NCBI GenBank assembly: GCA_965223305.1
Contig: CBDCWT010000088.1
Coordinates: forward strand, 620,001-684,000
DNA from: CBDCWT01 sp965223305
GTDB lineage: Bacteria; Planctomycetota; Planctomycetia; Pirellulales; Pirellulaceae
DNA length: 64,000 nucleotides
Reading direction: 5' to 3'
The notes below the pieces were generated by a model. It was not told the DNA's origin. It searched no databases and saw only the letters and a program-made list of their open reading frames with translations. Numbering within the stretch: the first letter of the stretch is position 1; every line of letters begins with the position of its first letter. Shown piece after piece: positions 29,501 to 36,637 of the stretch. A program made the position numbers and the translations under genes.

Positions 29501-32500
29501 TTGGCAAAAGACTGCCCGCTATCCACAAACTGGCCTTCATAGTTCCAGAGGACTTGGTTCCCCTGCCCGGAGTTCGCCAGAAAGGCGTCCAAATCGCCGT
29601 CTCCGTCCAGGTCGCCGAGGGCCACGCCGCGCGTATCCTGACTGCCCAGGCTCTGCTCGCTATCCGAAAACACGCCCTCGTCATTACGCCAAACGCGTCC
29701 CCCCGTGCCGACGTTGGTGACAAACGCATCCAGATCTCCGTCTCCGTCGATATCACCCAACGCAACGTCCGAGCTGGGGTACGCCCCGAGGCTCTGTGCG
29801 CTATCGCTAAAGACGCCTCCCTCGTTGATCCAGACGCGGTTCCCCTGTCCGAAGTTGGCGGTAAAAGCATCCAGGTCTCCATCGCCGTCGACATCGCCCA
29901 ACATCACGGCTCGACTGTCATGCGTACCCAAGCTTTGACCCGTGTCGCTGAAGATCCCACCACTGTTCAACCACACGGTGTTGCCCGCTGAGCCGCCATT
30001 GGCAACAAATGCATCCAGGTCGCCGTCGCCATCCAAGTCTCCCAGATCGACGTCGTTACTGTCGCGGGCCCCGAGTAGTTGTCCCGAGTCAGTGAAGACC
30101 GCGGCGCCGTCGTTCAACCACACCCTGTTGGCGTGCAGATATCCGTTGGCAACAAATGCATCCAGATCTCCATCACCGTCCAGGTCACCGAGCTCGACAG
30201 CGTTGCTAAGATGGGTGCCGATTTGTTGGTTGGTAAGACTGAAGATGCCGACTAGACTGAGCGCGACGCGGTTGCCTTGGGACGAGTTGGCGATGAACGC
30301 ATCCAAGTTGCCGTCGCCGTTGAGGTCCGCGACCGCGACGTCTCGCGAGTTGCCGTTGACCAACGATTGACCAGAGTCGGTAAAGAAACTGGTGCCGACC
30401 GGGTTGCCAATCACCAAGGCATGGTCCTCGACCTCACCATCGGCCGCCGTGCCGGTGGGCAAGAGCCCACCTTCTGTGCTGAGGCGAAAACGGGAGAAGG
30501 TGAGGCCTTGTTGGGCATCTGCAGGAACGATGAAGGTCAGCGGGTTGTCGCCCGCCACGAGGTCCCTCGACGTGAAGACCTGCTCGCCTGGACTACCGAA
30601 CTGGCCATCTCCGTCAAAATCAATCCAGGCGTCCAACTTCGCCTCGGCACTGGCATGGACCGTTACCTCGGCGCCAACCTGTCCGGCGAAGATCAGCGGA
30701 CCAAACGTCACTCCCTCTTCGTCATCTTGCACACCATCCAGATCGTCTCCGTCCGCCAACGCGCTCGGCAGGCCGTCGACTTCCGTGTCCAGCGAGGTTC
30801 CCAATCTCGGGCCCGAAGCGACGTGCGCGGGTCCACCGTCTGCCAGCAGAGTGGCAAAAGGTGCCGGCAAGTCACCAAAGTCCAAACCGTCATCGTTCAG
30901 GATCAAACCCTGAGCGGTGGCATTACCGATCACTGCGTCCTGACCGACCGGATTGGAAATCGTCAACGTGAACCCTTCGTCGTTTTCGATTTCGAGATCG
31001 CCGAGGATGTCGATCGCAACTTCCTGACTCGCTTCGCCATCAGCAAACGAAAGCGTGCCGCTGCTCAGAGTGGACCCGGCAAAGTCACTGAGCTCAGCCG
31101 GATCGACTCCACCCAAAGCGAAAGCATAGTCGACTGTGGCAGCTCCCGAGGTGTCGAAGAGCCGGACGATGGTAAACGTCATCGTGGTCATCCCCGAGTT
31201 GCCTTCGGCCTGGGCCAGCACGTCCGGCACCACCGAAAACGTCGGATTTTCGTTATGCCAAACGCGGTTCTCGGTTTCGTTCGCCACAAAGGCGTCGACG
31301 TCGCCGTCCCCGTCCAGGTCGCCTAGCGCCACACCAGAACTGACATGATCACCCAGAGTCTGACTGTCTGCGCTAAACGTCCCGGCCGCGTTCAACCAGA
31401 TGCGATTGCTGCCCTCGTAGTTCGTCACGAATGCGTCCAGGTCACCATCCGCATCCACGTCACCCAAAGCGACCGCTGAACTGGCCTGCTCGCCCAGGCT
31501 CTGCCCGCTGTCAGTAAACACCCCATCCGAGTTGACCCAAACTCGATTGCCCTGATAGTCGTTTGCGAACAAAGCGTCCAGGTCTCCATCGCCATCCAGA
31601 TCTCCCAGGGCTACGCCGAAGCTGCTGTGGTCGCCGAGCTCCGGCCCTGCGCTGAACCGTCCGCCGTCGTTCAGCCAGACCCGGTTGGCGCCGGAGCTAT
31701 TGGCAACCAGCCCGTCTAAGTCTCCGTCGCCATCGAGATCTCCAACGGCGATGTCCTGGCTCGCCGCCGAGCCCAGGCTCTGGCCGCTGTCAGTGAAGGA
31801 ACCGCCGTCATTGAGCCAGATGCGATTCGCTTGAGAGGCGTTGGCGACGAACGCGTCGAGATCGCCGTCTTCATCGAAGTCACCGAGTGCCACCGCGTAG
31901 CTGTTCGAGTTGCCGAGCAGTTGCCCACCGTCGGTGAAGTGGCCCTCGACATTCACCCAGATGCGGTTGCCCTCACCGGAGTTGGCGACGAATGCATCGA
32001 GGTCGCCGTCACCGTCGAGGTCCCCGAGCGCCACGTCGGCGCTGTTGTGGTTACCCAATGTGCGGCCCGTGTCGCTGAAGGTACCCCCGTCGTTGACCCA
32101 AACCCGGTTGCCCGCATACCGATTGGCGACAAAGGCATCTAAATCGCCATCACCGTCCAGGTCGCCGACAGCAACACCAGCGCTCTCGTGGTCTCCGATC
32201 AACTGGCCGCTATCGTTAAACTGATTGCGACCTATCGGACTGCCGATCGTGACTTCATGATCCTCGACCTCGCCATCCGCAGCACCGCCTGTCGGCGCCA
32301 GTCCTCCCGCTGAACTGATGCGGAAGCGAGAAAATGTCGTGCCCTGGCGAGCATCCACGGGCACGCCAAACGTCAATTCGTTACTTCCAGCTACGATGTC
32401 CTGGCTGGTGAAGATCTGTTCTCCGGCTCCATCTAGGGATCCGTCTCCGTTGAAGTCGATCCAGGCATCCAGCTTTGCGCTGGCGCTGGCAACGACCGTC

Positions 32501-34512
32501 ACGCGACCGTCGGTGTGGCCGGCCGAAACGGGTCCGAAGACGATGCCGTCTTCGTCGTCCGTATTGCTCACGTCGTCGCCGTCCGGCAATGCTCCGCCGG
32601 GCTGACCGTCCGGCTCTGTGTCACGTCCTGTGCCGAGTGTCGGACCGACAGCAATGTGGGCCGCCCCGTTGCTGTCCAAGGTGGTGCGAAACGGTGCCGG
32701 TAGGTCTCCCAAGTCGACGTTGTCGTCGTTGCGGATCACTACGTCCACCGTGCCCACGCCAATGGTCGCGTTGTTGCCGACAGGATTGGAGAGGGACAGT
32801 GTGAACCGCTCGTCGCCTTCGACGGCGGTGTCCGCGGCGATTTCGATATTCAGTGCCAGCGTTGTGACCCCGTCGGCAAAGGTTAGCGTGCCGCTGGGAA
32901 ACGCGGCGCCCACGAAGTCATCAACATCGGCAGGATCGATGCCGCTGGGAATCACTTCGTAGTCCACGGTCGCCACTCCGTTGGCGACGAACTGGCGGGT
33001 CACGGTGACACTCAGTGCGGTCACGCCGGAGTCACCTTCGGCCACTGCCAGCCGCTGCGGAGAGATTGAGAAACTCGGGCTTTGATTCAGCCAGACGCGG
33101 TTGTCTTGGTCAAAGTTGGCGACGAAAGCGTCCTGGTCGCCGTCACCGTCGAAGTCACCGAGGGCTACTGCAAAACTCTCGAAGCTGCCCAAGGGCTGCA
33201 GGCTGGTGAACAGACCGGCGTCGTTCAGCCACACTCGGTTGCCCTGGCCACTGTTGGCGACAAAAGCATCCAGGTCGCCATCCCCGTCTAGGTCACCTAG
33301 TTCGACCGTATAGCTGCTGTGATCACCCAGCGACTGCCCACTGTTGATAAAGACACCGCCGAAGTTCAACCACACCCGATTTCCTTGATAGTAGTTGGCA
33401 ACAAAGGCATCTAAGTCGCCGTCTCCATCAACGTCCCCCAGTGCGATCCCCAGGCTGTTGTTGTTTCCTAGGCTCTGACCGCTGTCGGCAAAAACTCCGC
33501 CAGCGTTCAGCCACACTCGGTTGCCCTGATAGGCGTTCGCTACGAAAGCGTCTAGGTCGCCGTCCCCATCGATGTCTCCCACGTCAACGCGGTAGCTGTC
33601 CTGAGCCCCTAGCGACTGACCGCTGTCCGCGAAGACCCCGCCATCGTTGAGCCAAACACGGTTGCCCTGCAGGCGATTGGCCACAAAGGCATCCAGATCT
33701 CCATCAGCGTCAAAGTCACCTAGCGAAACATCGTAGCTGCCGTGGTCTCCCAAACTTTGGCCACTGTCGGAAAACGTGCCGCCGTCATTAATCCAAATGC
33801 GGTTCCCTTCGTAGGCATTGGCGACAAACGCGTCCAAGTCTCCGTCGCCATCGACGTCCCCTAGAGACACGGCAACGCTGTTATGATTTCCCAGAACTTG
33901 ACCGCTGTCGGAGAATCCGCCGGCTTCGTTGAGCCACACGCGGTTTCCGGAGTTGGTGTTCGTAACAAAGGCATCAAGGTCGCCGTCCGCATCCAAGTCC
34001 CCGACTGCGACGTCGCTACTTGTGTTCGCAGCCAATACCTGGCCAGTGTCGGTGAACTCGCCGCTGCCGCCAGTTGTGCCGGCACGAAACTGCCAGACTA
34101 GGGGGTCCGAGGCAACGCCCGCGACGCTGCCGATCGCAGGCGTGACGCTGACCTGCACGAGCTCGCCGGGAAAGAAGTCCATCGCAGGCGAGAGCGTTAC
34201 GGTCGGCCCCGCGACACCGACCGTCGCGGCCGGCCCGACCAGTTGACCTCTCTGTTGGGAGTGCACCGCCAGCGTGGCGGTCGTTGCCGTCGCCCCGTCG
34301 ATGTTCTCGTCAAATGACACCGACACGTCTGTCGACAGCACCGCAGCGTGGGTGTTCGCCAACGGATCCATCGACGTCACGGCGGTAAGCAGCAACCGCT
34401 GTTCAAGCGGCTCGCCGACCAGTTGTCGAATGGCGTTCTGTCGCCTCTCCTCCGTGCGCTCCTTCCTGGACATTCGTTGACTGTTTCGGCGTCGCCTGAA
34501 CCAACCACGCAT
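23521..34512 (-). CDS. Giant LEPR-XLL surface protein: five seven-bladed FG-GAP/VCBS propellers, Calx-beta, GEVED, cohesin-like and dockerin domains
   Basis: 3663 residues; AGAGGA about 8 bases before ATG 34512. Order: basic N-terminus with GEPLEQRLLLTAV (LEPR-XLL, about 33-45); Big_5-like domain (about 46-150); then four modules of seven FG-GAP/VCBS units (about 47 residues each, core LGDLDGDGDLDAFVANxxxGNRVWLN), a Calx-beta domain and a GEVED domain (KLDAWIDFNGDGS...DGEVEDH); modules begin near 151, 765, 1376 and 1988. A fifth set of seven units starts near 2604, followed by Calx-beta (about 2947-3054), an Ig-like domain, a cohesin-like domain, a type I dockerin pair (about 3327-3395, GDVSGNGRINANDAARVG and GDVSGNGRLNAADASRIA) and a second cohesin-like domain. 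The DxDGDxD loops should bind calcium. Cell-surface or secreted adhesion is inferred. Confidence 0.9.
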   Translation of the reverse strand: MRGWFRRRRNSQRMSRKERTEERRQNAIRQLVGEPLEQRLLLTAVTSMDPLANTHAAVLSTDVSVSFDENIDGATATTATLAVHSQQRGQLVGPAATVGVAGPTVTLSPAMDFFPGELVQVSVTPAIGSVAGVASDPLVWQFRAGTTGGSGEFTDTGQVLAANTSSDVAVGDLDADGDLDAFVTNTNSGNRVWLNEAGGFSDSGQVLGNHNSVAVSLGDVDGDGDLDAFVANAYEGNRIWINDGGTFSDSGQSLGDHGSYDVSLGDFDADGDLDAFVANRLQGNRVWLNDGGVFADSGQSLGAQDSYRVDVGDIDGDGDLDAFVANAYQGNRVWLNAGGVFADSGQSLGNNNSLGIALGDVDGDGDLDAFVANYYQGNRVWLNFGGVFINSGQSLGDHSSYTVELGDLDGDGDLDAFVANSGQGNRVWLNDAGLFTSLQPLGSFESFAVALGDFDGDGDQDAFVANFDQDNRVWLNQSPSFSISPQRLAVAEGDSGVTALSVTVTRQFVANGVATVDYEVIPSGIDPADVDDFVGAAFPSGTLTFADGVTTLALNIEIAADTAVEGDERFTLSLSNPVGNNATIGVGTVDVVIRNDDNVDLGDLPAPFRTTLDSNGAAHIAVGPTLGTGRDTEPDGQPGGALPDGDDVSNTDDEDGIVFGPVSAGHTDGRVTVVASASAKLDAWIDFNGDGSLDGAGEQIFTSQDIVAGSNELTFGVPVDARQGTTFSRFRISSAGGLAPTGGAADGEVEDHEVTIGSPIGRNQFNDSGQLIGDHESAGVAVGDLDGDGDLDAFVANRYAGNRVWVNDGGTFSDTGRTLGNHNSADVALGDLDGDGDLDAFVANSGEGNRIWVNVEGHFTDGGQLLGNSNSYAVALGDFDEDGDLDAFVANASQANRIWLNDGGSFTDSGQSLGSAASQDIAVGDLDGDGDLDGLVANSSGANRVWLNDGGRFSAGPELGDHSSFGVALGDLDGDGDLDALFANDYQGNRVWVNSDGVFTDSGQSLGEQASSAVALGDVDADGDLDAFVTNYEGSNRIWLNAAGTFSADSQTLGDHVSSGVALGDLDGDGDVDAFVANETENRVWHNENPTFSVVPDVLAQAEGNSGMTTMTFTIVRLFDTSGAATVDYAFALGGVDPAELSDFAGSTLSSGTLSFADGEASQEVAIDILGDLEIENDEGFTLTISNPVGQDAVIGNATAQGLILNDDGLDFGDLPAPFATLLADGGPAHVASGPRLGTSLDTEVDGLPSALADGDDLDGVQDDEEGVTFGPLIFAGQVGAEVTVHASAEAKLDAWIDFDGDGQFGSPGEQVFTSRDLVAGDNPLTFIVPADAQQGLTFSRFRLSTEGGLLPTGTAADGEVEDHALVIGNPVGTSFFTDSGQSLVNGNSRDVAVADLNGDGNLDAFIANSSQGNRVALSLVGIFSLTNQQIGTHLSNAVELGDLDGDGDLDAFVANGYLHANRVWLNDGAAVFTDSGQLLGARDSNDVDLGDLDGDGDLDAFVANGGSAGNTVWLNSGGIFSDTGQSLGTHDSRAVMLGDVDGDGDLDAFTANFGQGNRVWINEGGVFSDSAQSLGAYPSSDVALGDIDGDGDLDAFVTNVGTGGRVWRNDEGVFSDSEQSLGSQDTRGVALGDLDGDGDLDAFLANSGQGNQVLWNYEGQFVDSGQSFANHNSYAVALGDVDGDGDLDAFVGNSGQGNRVWMNRSSNFTISPPILGLAEGNSGSTDFVFTISRNIDRGSGRVDYSFAPSGLDPAEAADLTNAVFPSGTLSFGDTVTELPLSIEVAGDTTIENDEGFELTITYSDGFTSVTEVATAFIRNDDGVDLGDAPAPFPTLLSNNGAAHIAIGPTLGAARDTEPDGQPSSLADGDDAAGTDDEDGVTFAPLLFAGQLGAEVTVNASRPGHLDAWIDFNGDGSFDLAHEQVFASQDVVAGDNVFAFDVPADARQGVTFARFRVSSAGGLAPSGGAADGEVEDHLLTITGPLGSGLFRDSAQVLGAQDGRGVAIGDLDGDGDLDAFVANQGANRVWLNTDGVFVDSGQSLGDHSSAAVALGDLDADGDLDAFVANEADQGNRIWVNNNGVFVSSGQSLGVDTSLDIALGDLDADGDLDAVVANGISRGSRVWLNSGGIFNDSGQSLGSRGSLGVALGDLDGDGDLDAFLANGSDGNQVWLNEGGRLTDSGLDLGNHSSFAVALGDLDQDGDLDAFVANRSQADRIWLNDGGQFTDSGQTLGNHEGAAVALGDLDGDGDLDAYVANNYQSNRIWLNNAGTFQDSGQYLGGRRSLGAALGDLDRDGDLDAFVANYGSGNRVWLNENPTLNVLPAVLPMAEGNGGTTTFTFAVTRAFDTRGTVSVDYAFALAGSNPAQLDDFVAGTLPSGTLTFADGEDSQLVTIDVVGDLEIEDDQTFRLGIANPTGRGTVVGSATADGIILNDDDVDLGDLPAPFPTRLDDNGPAHLAVGPLLGQARDAELDGQPSDLADGDNNAGTPDDEDGVRFSSLVFPGQLAAEVTVDVTGDGKLDAWIDFDGDRSFDGALEQVFVSQDVQTGLNILTFAVPPQAQQGQTFARFRLSTSGGLAPTGGAPDGEVEDYVLTIGEAFGGGVFGDSGQSLGDHSSLGVALGDLDGDGDLDAFVTNSYGTGNRIWTNNRGIFTDSNQLLGNHDSYSVALGDLDGDGDLDAFVANSNQQANRVWLNDAGTFTDSGQTLGSGTSFDVSLGDFDRDGDLDALVANSYEANRIWWNESGIFTDSGQGLGGHDSLAISLGDLDGDGDLDAFVANYDQGNRVWLNDGGTFTDSGQSLGDHRSWDAALGDLDGDGDLDAFVANADDGDRIWLNDAGTFSDSGQVLGDHFSFGVALGDIDGDGDLDAFVASGDTGSVLVPASGNRVLINDGGLFVDSGQALGSSATFDVALGDLDGDGDLDAFAANYYPTVPNRIWLDLEDRTLLSITPTDADKPELDSSTNPFTFEVTRAGDISAPATIDYSVTGSGVHPANADDFGGALPSGSVAFVANERSRTITIDVTGDTLREFDEQFTVTVANAGDADVINTSADGTIGNDDGSPALLVTSFVATNTGFVVEFNEDFDPSTLNLYDTQTGGNGPADVTIVGDATGPVTGSLAVAAGVATFVKTGDPLLADSYTVTLRSAENGFKNSAGVLLDGDADGLVGDDYVTSFTVDPAPANAVTVSIPDFVRGPGQAINVPADSTMGIPLSLSAAAGVRSVNLQIAYDPALLSVTAATVAEGVPAGAAVILNNTTPGLAILTFFSPADLPAAGGVFVNLEAAVPAADADAIYRAKEVLDLHEIIVSDSAATAFPVIDDDAIHVVTFFGDVSGNGRINANDAARVGRVAALLDSGFTDSLLADPFVVGDVSGNGRLNAADASRIARFAALIPVAEIPPIPPGVFVRPAGGPDPQLSIPQTLVAAPNGIVSAPVVLDSIENLQAPHRLVEADLVVLFDANILEATSVEPGEFLANRDGWALTTNIDNEIGRIVIVANTTTHPVAGVFTEVLVNLNFAVRPGAPAGATPINLAGRSASIFTALVDESDGTLELAGPLTDSADDPVDGLLTIVRPAGGLTRDEDLLAGLLDLPTSLPMWHDEEASVEAVVSAFGQHVSGDTRRAIDAAIEELTSAAREIWDEDDELLSALPSKIEELLGLDLSS

Positions 34513-35506
34513 GATGCAATCCTCTTGAGTTTCTAGGGGACGAGAACAGAACAGGCAGAAAGGGAGTCACCCCGCCGAGTCGAAGTGCGGGGCCAGCCAA
34601 GACCAGGTCGGTATCTCTCGACGTGCGAAGCCAAACCCATCTGCGCCACCTCAACCAACTGCCGCGAAGCTCGTCTGCGAACCTGCCGCGTGACGCGAGC
34701 TGACGCCAGCCGGCTGGATTCGACAGTACCCTCTGCACCGCGAAAACGACCAAAATGCCAGTTATAGAATCGGAGATCCAGAAATAGAAAAACTGTGCGA
34801 TCTTGGTGGGAAGATGAGCGCTGTTGATTCTAATCCAACGAGCGTATGGTGTTAAATAGTCTAACGTTATAAATTCTCCAAAAAGGCGATCTCCAATATG
34901 CCTCAATCGCATTCCCGGTCGCTGCGGACCAGCAGCCTGTGCTGACGTCTGCGCGGTCGGCTCCAATTCCTAGCCCGAAGCGTAGGTTTGACGTTACTCC
35001 TCGATCAGAACCCCGAAGTGTCAGCTTTGAAGGTTGCGATTTTTCGCCGTTTGACAGGCACAACGATGTTGAATTCACTGGGATTTTCGTAACCCGAAGC
35101 GTCAGCGAGGGGAGTTTGGTGTACCAACGCAAGTCATTCCCTCGCTTACGCTTCGGGTTCCGATTGAGGTGAGAGCGCAATTTCAAGGCTCGCGTTCGGG
35201 GTCACCGCCCCAGTGCACAAAAGGAACCTTCGAGCACGCCACGTAACGAGTCGAGTGTCTCGGCACATCACGTGAACTCTCAAAGAAGAACACAGAAGCG
35301 CTCAAGAAGAGCACGCTCGTCTGACACTTTTTTCGGAAAAACTACAAAAAAAGTCGGCCTAGCTGGTCGCTCGCGACTGGCGGCCGCGCAAACGGAGGTG
35401 CGACTCACTGGTCGGGCGACAGCCAACCAAGCCCGAGAAGACGAGCGCAGGCGCGGTCTATCGTGATCCACAGGCAAGCCTTGATTCGATCGGCAAAGCC
35501 GACCTC
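34513..35506. other. Gene-free region upstream of the giant gene
   Basis: About 1 kb between purQ's stop and the giant gene's start. It contains repeat C copy 2 (35091-35159). The AT-rich part around 34840-34900 could hold the giant gene's promoter (on the minus strand TTGGAG, 17 bases, TATTTA), which is only a weak match. Reading frames here are short and of unnatural composition. Confidence 0.45.
35091..35159. repeat. Repeat C hairpin, copy 2
   Basis: AACCCGAAGCGTCAGCGAGG and its near-complement CCTCGCTTACGCTTCGGGTT with one mismatch; the loop and right flank (TTCCGATTGAGG) match copy 1. Confidence 0.78.
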
Positions 35507-36286
35507 TCACTCATAGTAGCGGACGGCGTTTTCGAACAATGCCAGTCCGTCTCCGCGCTCGGCGCCTTCACCCCGCGTCCAGCGGGGATGATGTGTGCGG
35601 TCGATGTATCGTTCCGGATGAGGCATCAGACCAAAAACACGTCCCGTTTCGTCGCAGATGCCGGCCACGTCGGCTGTCGAGCCGTTCGGATTTGCGGGAT
35701 AGTTGGTGTTCCCGTCGGTCGGTCCAGCTGCCGTGGTGTACCGCAGCGCTAGCTGGCCGGATTCCAGCAGCTGCTGGCATACCGAGTCGCCGCGCACAAC
35801 AAACTTACCTTCTGCGTGGGCTACCGGCAGGTAGAGCGAGTCGATCCCATGCAAGAAGACACAGGGGGTTGCGCCCACAGTTAGGTAGACCCAGCGGTCT
35901 TCGTACTTGCCCGAATCGTTCCAGGTGAGCGTGGCCGTCGGTTCCGCGGTGGCCTCTCCCAAGAGGATGCCGGACTTCATAAGCACCTGAAAGCCGTTGC
36001 AGATTCCCAACACAAGTTTTTCTGCCGCTTTGAACTCTTGTAGCGACGCTGCCAAGTGGTGGCGGAACAGGTTGCCCAGTATCCGGCCCGCAGCGATGTC
36101 ATCCCCATAGCTGAAGCCGCCGGGAACGCACAAGATCTGAAACTTTCGGGTGCTCTTGGGGTCGGCCAGCAGCCGGTTGACGTGCCACGATTCGGCCTCG
36201 GCTCCCGCTCGCTCGAAGGCAAAAGCGGTCTCCTGATCGCAGTTGGTTCCAGGTGCTCGCAGGACTAGGACTCGGGGTTTGGGCAT
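35507..36286 (-). CDS. purQ: Phosphoribosylformylglycinamidine synthase, glutaminase subunit PurQ
   Basis: 259 residues from ATG 36286 (ATG 36313 also in frame). Class I glutamine amidotransferase: VLRAPGTNCDQETAFAFERA start, nucleophile Cys in VLGICNGFQVLMKSG, and the His-Glu pair in GLMPHPERYID. It supplies ammonia for FGAR to FGAM conversion in purine synthesis with the PurS-PurL chain encoded upstream on the same strand. The two genes are separated by 351 bases of hairpin repeats. Confidence 0.93.
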   Translation of the reverse strand: MPKPRVLVLRAPGTNCDQETAFAFERAGAEAESWHVNRLLADPKSTRKFQILCVPGGFSYGDDIAAGRILGNLFRHHLAASLQEFKAAEKLVLGICNGFQVLMKSGILLGEATAEPTATLTWNDSGKYEDRWVYLTVGATPCVFLHGIDSLYLPVAHAEGKFVVRGDSVCQQLLESGQLALRYTTAAGPTDGNTNYPANPNGSTADVAGICDETGRVFGLMPHPERYIDRTHHPRWTRGEGAERGDGLALFENAVRYYE

Positions 36287-36329
36287 CGTCGTTTGGCGAG
36301 GGGTAAGGGGCAACGCCGTTCAGGATTTT

Positions 36330-36526
36330 GTAGCCGAATTCGCGAGAATTTGGCAGTCCACCAAACTCTGGCGAGTACTACGGTCACCAAACTGCGACCG
36401 CCAAACTCTGGCGAGTTCGGCTACGATCGCCAAACTCTGGCGAGTTCGGCTACCGAGAGTTCGGCTACGATCGCCAAATTCTGGCGAATTCGGCTACAGT
36501 CACCAAACTCTGGTGGGTTCGGCTGA
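36330..36526. repeat. Irregular tandem array of repeat A hairpins
   Basis: Five near-complete and two or three partial copies of CCAAACTCTGGCGAGTTCGG followed by CTAC: 36330-36353 (inverted), 36361-36378, 36400-36424, 36430-36454, 36474-36498 (variant CCAAATTCTGGCGAATTCGG) and 36504-36526. Spacing is irregular with no unique spacers, so it is not a CRISPR array. It lies between purL and purQ. Confidence 0.8.
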
Positions 36527-36637
36527 GATCGGATCGCGGCGGAACGTCGGGAAAAAAGTCCTTAACGGCGTAGGGTAATGGGTTGTGAAACCGTAGGCGA
36601 CCAGTTCTCTTCTGCTGGGTCGTCGCGCTGCCCAGCT

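Noticed and set aside
24265..34085. Many long open frames on the plus strand opposite the giant gene (for example 30277-31326, 28375-29037, 27805-28203)
   Set aside because: They repeat with the same ~141-bp period as the FG-GAP units and mirror their codons; they are antisense shadows of a repetitive gene.
34403..34966. 187-codon minus-strand frame upstream of the giant gene
   Set aside because: It overlaps the giant gene's start in another frame, lacks a ribosome-binding site and its composition is unnatural, despite one hydrophobic stretch.
36330..36526. Possible CRISPR array
   Set aside because: Unit spacing is irregular, there are no unique equal-length spacers, units occur inverted and singly elsewhere, and no cas gene is present.
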